A DNA stretch of 10,587 nucleotides, taken from Lentimicrobiaceae bacterium. Its GTDB lineage: Bacteria > Bacteroidota > Bacteroidia > Bacteroidales > SKPS01. The notes below the pieces were generated by a model. The model made no database searches. It worked only from the letters and a program-made list of their open reading frames with translations, and was not told the origin of the DNA. This document shows, piece after piece, positions 7,442 through 10,587 of this stretch; position 1 is the stretch's first letter; each line of letters begins with the position of its first letter. The DNA lies in assembly GCA_007119395.1 (NCBI GenBank), contig SKPS01000081.1:1-10587 (forward strand). Direction: 5' to 3'. Made by a program: the position numbers and the translations under genes.

Positions 7442-8230
7442 ATGTCACCATATCATTATCCTGATTTTAAGGATGTTTTGATCCTAAAGTTCCTTGAGAA
7501 GTTCGAGAAGGATGACCCCTATTGGGAGGAGAGTGAGCGAGCGATTCTGGACCGCATATTTGACTATATTGGTCGCAAGGAGGGTTTTCGTTACGAGCGA
7601 TGTTTGGATGCCGGCTGCGGCAGGGGGCGGCTTTTGTGGGTTTTCAGGAAGCTGTTCAGGGTGATCACCGCCATAGAGCCCGACGGAGATCGTTTTGCTG
7701 AGGCTGTGGAGATGGCTGAAGCGTTTGGCATGTCTGAGAAGACCACGATGCAGCAGGTCTCTGCAGAAGAGTTTGCAAGCGATGATCGCTTCGACCTGAT
7801 CTTCTGCAGCCATGTGATACAACACATCCACACCGACCATGTACTCCCGCTGATGAAAAACCTGGCGCACCATCTTTCTGACAACGGGGTGATTGCGTTG
7901 ACAACATGTCACTCAACGGGTGATGTTGACCAGTATGGCAACAACTATCTGCAGAACGGAACCCCAGTGAGGGAAACGGTAAGCCGTGAAGAGTTCAACA
8001 ACCTGGTAAACAGCAGCGGGGTATTGCCGGTGCACTATTTTCATGCAGAACAGATGATGTCAGATTTTGCAGATATCGGATTGAAGACTGTCGATTTCAG
8101 GGTGTTTCATGTAGCCAGGGAAGAGCGTGACGTATTGCGTCAGCCCGATATCGACAACTATGTGAATGCTTCACCCGATCTGCAACAACGTTATGGTGTT
8201 GATATGTTTCTGCTTCTGGAGAAGGGTTAA
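7442..8230 (+). CDS. Class I SAM-dependent methyltransferase
   Basis: A 262-residue protein with the Rossmann-like SAM methyltransferase core. Motif I is CLDAGCGRGR (54-63), the glycine-rich SAM loop. The acidic residue after strand 2 is in AIEPDGDRF (78-85; Glu79 would hold the ribose). FDLIFCSHVIQHI (117-129) is the strand 4 region, in the style of UbiE/COQ5-like and sugar or small-molecule methyltransferases. NGVIALTT (148-155) fits strand 5. The N-terminal 50 residues are helical and charged, and the C-terminal 80 residues are not recognised, so the substrate cannot be named. It has its own promoter (7382-7413), diverges from the PqqD operon, and its TAA overlaps the stop of the convergent glycosyltransferase by 4 nt. 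Its place between two related glycosyltransferase genes suggests it methylates the same product, for instance a sugar or peptide, but this rests only on position. Confidence 0.85.
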   Translation: MSPYHYPDFKDVLILKFLEKFEKDDPYWEESERAILDRIFDYIGRKEGFRYERCLDAGCGRGRLLWVFRKLFRVITAIEPDGDRFAEAVEMAEAFGMSEKTTMQQVSAEEFASDDRFDLIFCSHVIQHIHTDHVLPLMKNLAHHLSDNGVIALTTCHSTGDVDQYGNNYLQNGTPVRETVSREEFNNLVNSSGVLPVHYFHAEQMMSDFADIGLKTVDFRVFHVAREERDVLRQPDIDNYVNASPDLQQRYGVDMFLLLEKG

Positions 8231-9789
8231 TGATTCCTTGCTATCTTTTTCCTGAGCAGATGGGTCAGCTGTAGGTCTTCAATCCCCAGTTGGCGCGTCA
8301 TATTGCCCTGATGTCTTCTGACGAATAGCGTGATCACAGGCACACGAATCACCATGAGGTTTTTTTCTCTTGCACGAATAAACCAGTCTGTATCTTCGCT
8401 GCAATGCAGGGCTTCGTCAAAATTTCCGTTGGCTGAGAAAGCCTCTTTTCTGAAGAGTGCTGCCCCGACATACCAGGGGTAAGATTCAGCGGGGGAGCCT
8501 ACGAAGATGTTGTTGTTGTGGTTGTCTACACGAAACTTTTGAGCTAAGCCTGTTGCTGCCGCGGCTCCGGGGTTCATCATCAGGGTATGCAGTAGTGAGT
8601 AGAGTGCGGGTGGGTTGAGGAGGTCATCGGCATCAAGGCAAACGATCAGTGGATGGGATGCAGCGGCTATTCCGCGGTTTCTTGCTGCTGATACACCGGC
8701 ATTGGGCTGGTAGAGGTAGCGGCATGGCAAAGGGAGGCGGTGTACCATGTTTGCCGTTTCATCTGTTGAGCCGTCATCAACAATGATCACCTCGGGGTCA
8801 GGATATCCCGTGCCGGCGATACTCTCCACCGCCTGGTGAAGAAATGGGGCTGCATTGTATGCCGGAATGATAAAGGAGATCTTTTCAAGGTGTCTCTCCC
8901 GCCTCGACATAATAGCGGTAAGCTTTTGCATCACCGCTGACTGTTGAAGAAGTCGCTGTAAAAGGTGGAGGTGGTTGTTTCCGCCATAAGGCAGTTGCGA
9001 TAGTGTGATGAATGTGAGCCTGTTGATATTTCTGATCTCTTGCCAAGCGGCTTCTTGTGCTGAGGGCGGCTTGTTGCCCGGCTGATCGAAGCAGAGGGAT
9101 GTTACGGGGGAAGGGGTTGTGTGGGTGGTGCCAATTGGCACTGCGGAGGCTTGGGTGTGCAGAGGGGTATGTATGGCCACCCAGTTGGCAACAGTGTCGG
9201 GAGGGCACTTCACCGGTGGGTTTGAGCGTGTGTATTGTTGGCTCCCCCCGTGGGTCGGGCACACTGTTCCGGAATTTTTAATCATACCGGGAAGAAAAAG
9301 GATGTCTGCCTCTGCCAACCATACTGAAAACCCATAAACCATCATACTCCACAATGCCTCCGCTGTCAGAAGGGATGCATCCCTGATCAGCCACACGGCC
9401 TTCTGTTCCCGGCAATGGATCACTCCGATGGTGCGGTGATGATAGAGATAGATGGGTTTGATGACGCTCTCTTCTGCGCCCAGGATATCACCACGATGCG
9501 TAAAACGATACCTGTCGAAAGGGGATACAGGGGCATGAAAGCCTTCACAACTGTTGTCGGTGATATAGAGGGAGAATTGTGCAGGGTGCCGGTCAGTGAT
9601 ATCGTATTTCGGTGCGGTGTCGAGCAGGCTGTCTACGATGCTGTTGGCAGGCAACCTGACCGAAATGGTGGTGCCGAAGAGGGAGAGCGAGAGCTGCTGT
9701 TCTCCCCGGGCGGTTGTTGCCCGGTACAACTCCATACAGTGCTGGTAGAAGGGTTGCAGCGCATCATGTAACAAGGGCGACTGGTCCAT
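8227..9789 (-). CDS. Family 2 glycosyltransferase with degenerate HprK-like N-terminal domain
   Basis: This 520-residue protein is a paralogue of the 602-residue fusion at 5090-6898. Its C-terminal half is a complete GT-A family 2 enzyme: ISFIIPAYN (304-312), IIVDDGSTDET (335-345), a DxD motif in CLDADD (384-389), ESYPWYVGAALFRKE (435-449), SEDTDW (464-469) and RRHQGNMT (491-498), all with clear counterparts in the fusion. The N-terminal part also aligns with the kinase-like half at its beginning (HRGDILG, 98-104, against DRGDIWG) and end (ITLSQLPYGG, 261-270, against STMSQLPNVG). Between them the P-loop and Walker B region are missing; residues about 174-250 are instead Pro/Thr/His-rich linker with scattered Cys. 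The kinase-like half therefore cannot bind nucleotide by the usual P-loop. The glycosyltransferase is probably active, perhaps with the remaining N-terminal fold as a binding module. The start at 9789 has no clear ribosome-binding site; a near-consensus promoter lies at 9833-9863. Confidence 0.82.
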   Translation of the reverse strand: MDQSPLLHDALQPFYQHCMELYRATTARGEQQLSLSLFGTTISVRLPANSIVDSLLDTAPKYDITDRHPAQFSLYITDNSCEGFHAPVSPFDRYRFTHRGDILGAEESVIKPIYLYHHRTIGVIHCREQKAVWLIRDASLLTAEALWSMMVYGFSVWLAEADILFLPGMIKNSGTVCPTHGGSQQYTRSNPPVKCPPDTVANWVAIHTPLHTQASAVPIGTTHTTPSPVTSLCFDQPGNKPPSAQEAAWQEIRNINRLTFITLSQLPYGGNNHLHLLQRLLQQSAVMQKLTAIMSRRERHLEKISFIIPAYNAAPFLHQAVESIAGTGYPDPEVIIVDDGSTDETANMVHRLPLPCRYLYQPNAGVSAARNRGIAAASHPLIVCLDADDLLNPPALYSLLHTLMMNPGAAAATGLAQKFRVDNHNNNIFVGSPAESYPWYVGAALFRKEAFSANGNFDEALHCSEDTDWFIRAREKNLMVIRVPVITLFVRRHQGNMTRQLGIEDLQLTHLLRKKIARNH

Positions 9790-9832
9790 AGTTGCGTGTT
9801 AACTGAGGGTAGTGCGGATCAGATTGATGGGG

Positions 9833-9863
9833 TAAAATTACTGAATCCGGCCGACAAGGCAAA
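9833..9863 (-). promoter_or_regulatory. Candidate promoter of the second glycosyltransferase gene
   Basis: On the minus strand TTTG (9863-9860), a 19-nt spacer and TAATTTTA (9840-9833) resemble the Bacteroidota promoter; the final G of TAnnTTTG is replaced by A. Transcription would begin near 9826, about 37 nt before the ATG at 9789. The inverted repeat at 9845-9877 overlaps it. Confidence 0.4.
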
Positions 9864-9877
9864 AGAGCGCCCCGGAT
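9845..9877. repeat. Short inverted repeat ATCCGG / CCGGAT
   Basis: ATCCGG (9845-9850) and CCGGAT (9872-9877) form 6-bp arms separated by 21 bp in the divergent intergenic region. The copies cover the spacer and upstream edge of the promoter at 9833-9863. They might be a regulator site, but arms this short can arise by chance and no T-run suggests a terminator. Confidence 0.25.
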
Positions 9878-9902
9878 GAAACGTATGGTTTGAATATGTA
9901 CG

Positions 9903-9910
9903 TATATTTG
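9903..9910 (+). promoter_or_regulatory. Candidate -7 box upstream of the small ORF and exported-protein gene
   Basis: TATATTTG matches TAnnTTTG. The only nearby TTTG (9889-9892) is 10 nt away, too close for a -33 element, so only half of a promoter is supported. Transcription from near 9917 would include the AGGAGG at 9927-9932. Confidence 0.35.
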
Positions 9911-9939
9911 TTGTTTGGTTTTTATCAGGAGGCAGAAAT

Positions 9940-10008
9940 ATGTCAGAGTCGTTCAATGAGCGAAAATCAACGTACTCTGAGGTAACGATGCTTCGAATTA
10001 TAACATAA
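9940..10008 (+). CDS. Possible 22-residue peptide (leader peptide or small substrate)
   Basis: ATG at 9940 is preceded by a perfect AGGAGG (9927-9932) at 7-nt spacing, the strongest ribosome-binding site in the window and unusual for this phylum. The frame gives 22 residues beginning MSESFNERKSTY and ending at TAA (10006-10008). The peptide has Ser at 2, 4, 10 and 13, Thr at 11, 16 and 22, Tyr at 12, no Cys and no Gly. The stop is 9 nt before the ATG of the exported-protein gene, which has no ribosome-binding site of its own, so the small frame may couple translation to it. It could instead be a small peptide product, or the AGGAGG could be chance. No family is recognised. Confidence 0.35.
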   Translation: MSESFNERKSTYSEVTMLRIIT

Positions 10009-10017
10009 GACACACCC

Positions 10018-10587
10018 ATGAGAAAGTACAAAAGTTTTATTCCGGGATGGATCAGGGTATTTAGTGTGGCATGCATTATACTTCAATCTGCAGCCACTGT
10101 TACAGGTCAGAGCCGCCGCGAGATGACTGAAGAAATTGTTAATCGTGTAGGGCTGGTTGAAACCTACATGCTTCAGGTTATAGCTTGGGAACTGAGACCC
10201 GCATGGTATCATGCGAGTGGTGCCGACAGCATATACCTGAGAGATTTAGAAAGAATGTTGACCGAGGAAGAGGTCCAGCGCAGAATTATTGCCGTTTTCG
10301 ATGATTTTTTTACGGATAACGACATCATCGATCTGTATCGTTTTGTTTTGTCAGATGTATTTGAGAAGGTTTGGTCAGGAGATTTCACTACATCAATTGA
10401 TGCAGGATTTAATGACATCAGGGATAAAATCGACAGCATATCAACCATTGATCAACCGGCTGAAGAGCAGGAATCCCGAAGGTTTGTTCCAATACCGACA
10501 GATAGAGAGGATGGTGTTTATGCTCTGGTTCATTATGACCCCTCAATGGAGGATTCAGACATGGAGCTGAATACCGAGCCCGGGATA
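10018..10587 (+). CDS. Exported protein of unknown function (3' end beyond window)
   Basis: An open frame of 190 codons begins with ATG at 10018 and has no stop before the window end, so the protein is incomplete. Residues 2-5 are basic (RKYK), followed by a hydrophobic stretch to about residue 29 (VFSVACIILQSAATV) and a small-residue cleavage context near TGQS (29-32): a probable Sec signal peptide. Cys19 lies in SVAC, a poor lipobox, so a lipoprotein is less likely. The mature part is mainly helical and rich in acidic residues (for example FDDFFTDNDIIDLYRFVLSDVF, near residues 95-115, with faint resemblance to the periplasmic DUF2059 type, which I do not assert). From about residue 145 it becomes polar (DQPAEEQESRR). 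No family is recognised. Frame length, an initiating ATG and the signal peptide support a real gene. Confidence 0.7.
   Translation, partial: MRKYKSFIPGWIRVFSVACIILQSAATVTGQSRREMTEEIVNRVGLVETYMLQVIAWELRPAWYHASGADSIYLRDLERMLTEEEVQRRIIAVFDDFFTDNDIIDLYRFVLSDVFEKVWSGDFTTSIDAGFNDIRDKIDSISTIDQPAEEQESRRFVPIPTDREDGVYALVHYDPSMEDSDMELNTEPGI

Noticed and set aside
8885..9262. Minus-strand frame of 125 codons as the lost kinase core in a shifted frame
   Set aside because: Its translation is Pro/His/Ser/Arg-rich with no Walker A or SDD motif, so a simple frameshift does not restore the kinase core.
9790..9939. RiPP precursor gene in the divergent intergenic region
   Set aside because: No frame with a start, ribosome-binding site and leader/core-like sequence is found before the 22-codon ORF, which is itself too short for a usual leader plus core.

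Overview
This window looks like a chromosomal piece of a Bacteroidota genome, most likely order Bacteroidales. Three things point there: the gene order ileS - DksA/TraR-family gene - lspA; several copies of the Bacteroidota sigma-ABfr -7 box TAnnTTTG upstream of genes, with few Shine-Dalgarno sequences; and a eukaryote-like (type 2) isoleucyl-tRNA synthetase. I cannot name the genus.

Left half (1-5093): the 5' end of a bactofilin gene runs off the left edge on the minus strand. It diverges from a housekeeping block on the plus strand: ileS (1145 aa), a DksA/TraR-family regulator whose zinc-finger cysteines are mostly lost, and lspA (lipoprotein signal peptidase) with an unusual acidic C-terminal tail made of 36-bp tandem repeats.

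Middle and right (5090-9789): an accessory cassette. A minus-strand operon holds a PqqD-family protein (start 7322) followed 4 nt later by a 602-aa fusion of an HPr-kinase-like P-loop domain and a family 2 glycosyltransferase. Divergent from it is a class I SAM methyltransferase (7442-8230). Convergent with the methyltransferase is a 520-aa paralogue of the fusion, in which the P-loop core of the kinase-like domain has been replaced by a Pro/Thr-rich linker while the glycosyltransferase half is intact. Kinase-like, PqqD and glycosyltransferase genes are found together in some ribosomal-peptide (RiPP) maturation loci, so the cassette may modify a peptide or protein. No convincing precursor peptide is visible, and that role is inference. 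Both fusion-family genes meet their plus-strand neighbours tail to tail with stop codons overlapping by 4 nt.

Right edge (9790-10587): a 150-nt divergent intergenic region with candidate promoters, then a 22-codon ORF with a perfect AGGAGG ribosome-binding site, then 9 nt later an unrecognised gene for a probably exported protein, open to the window end. The regions without a gene (186-374, 3813-3863, 7323-7441 and 9790-9939) are all short; the three longest carry candidate promoters.
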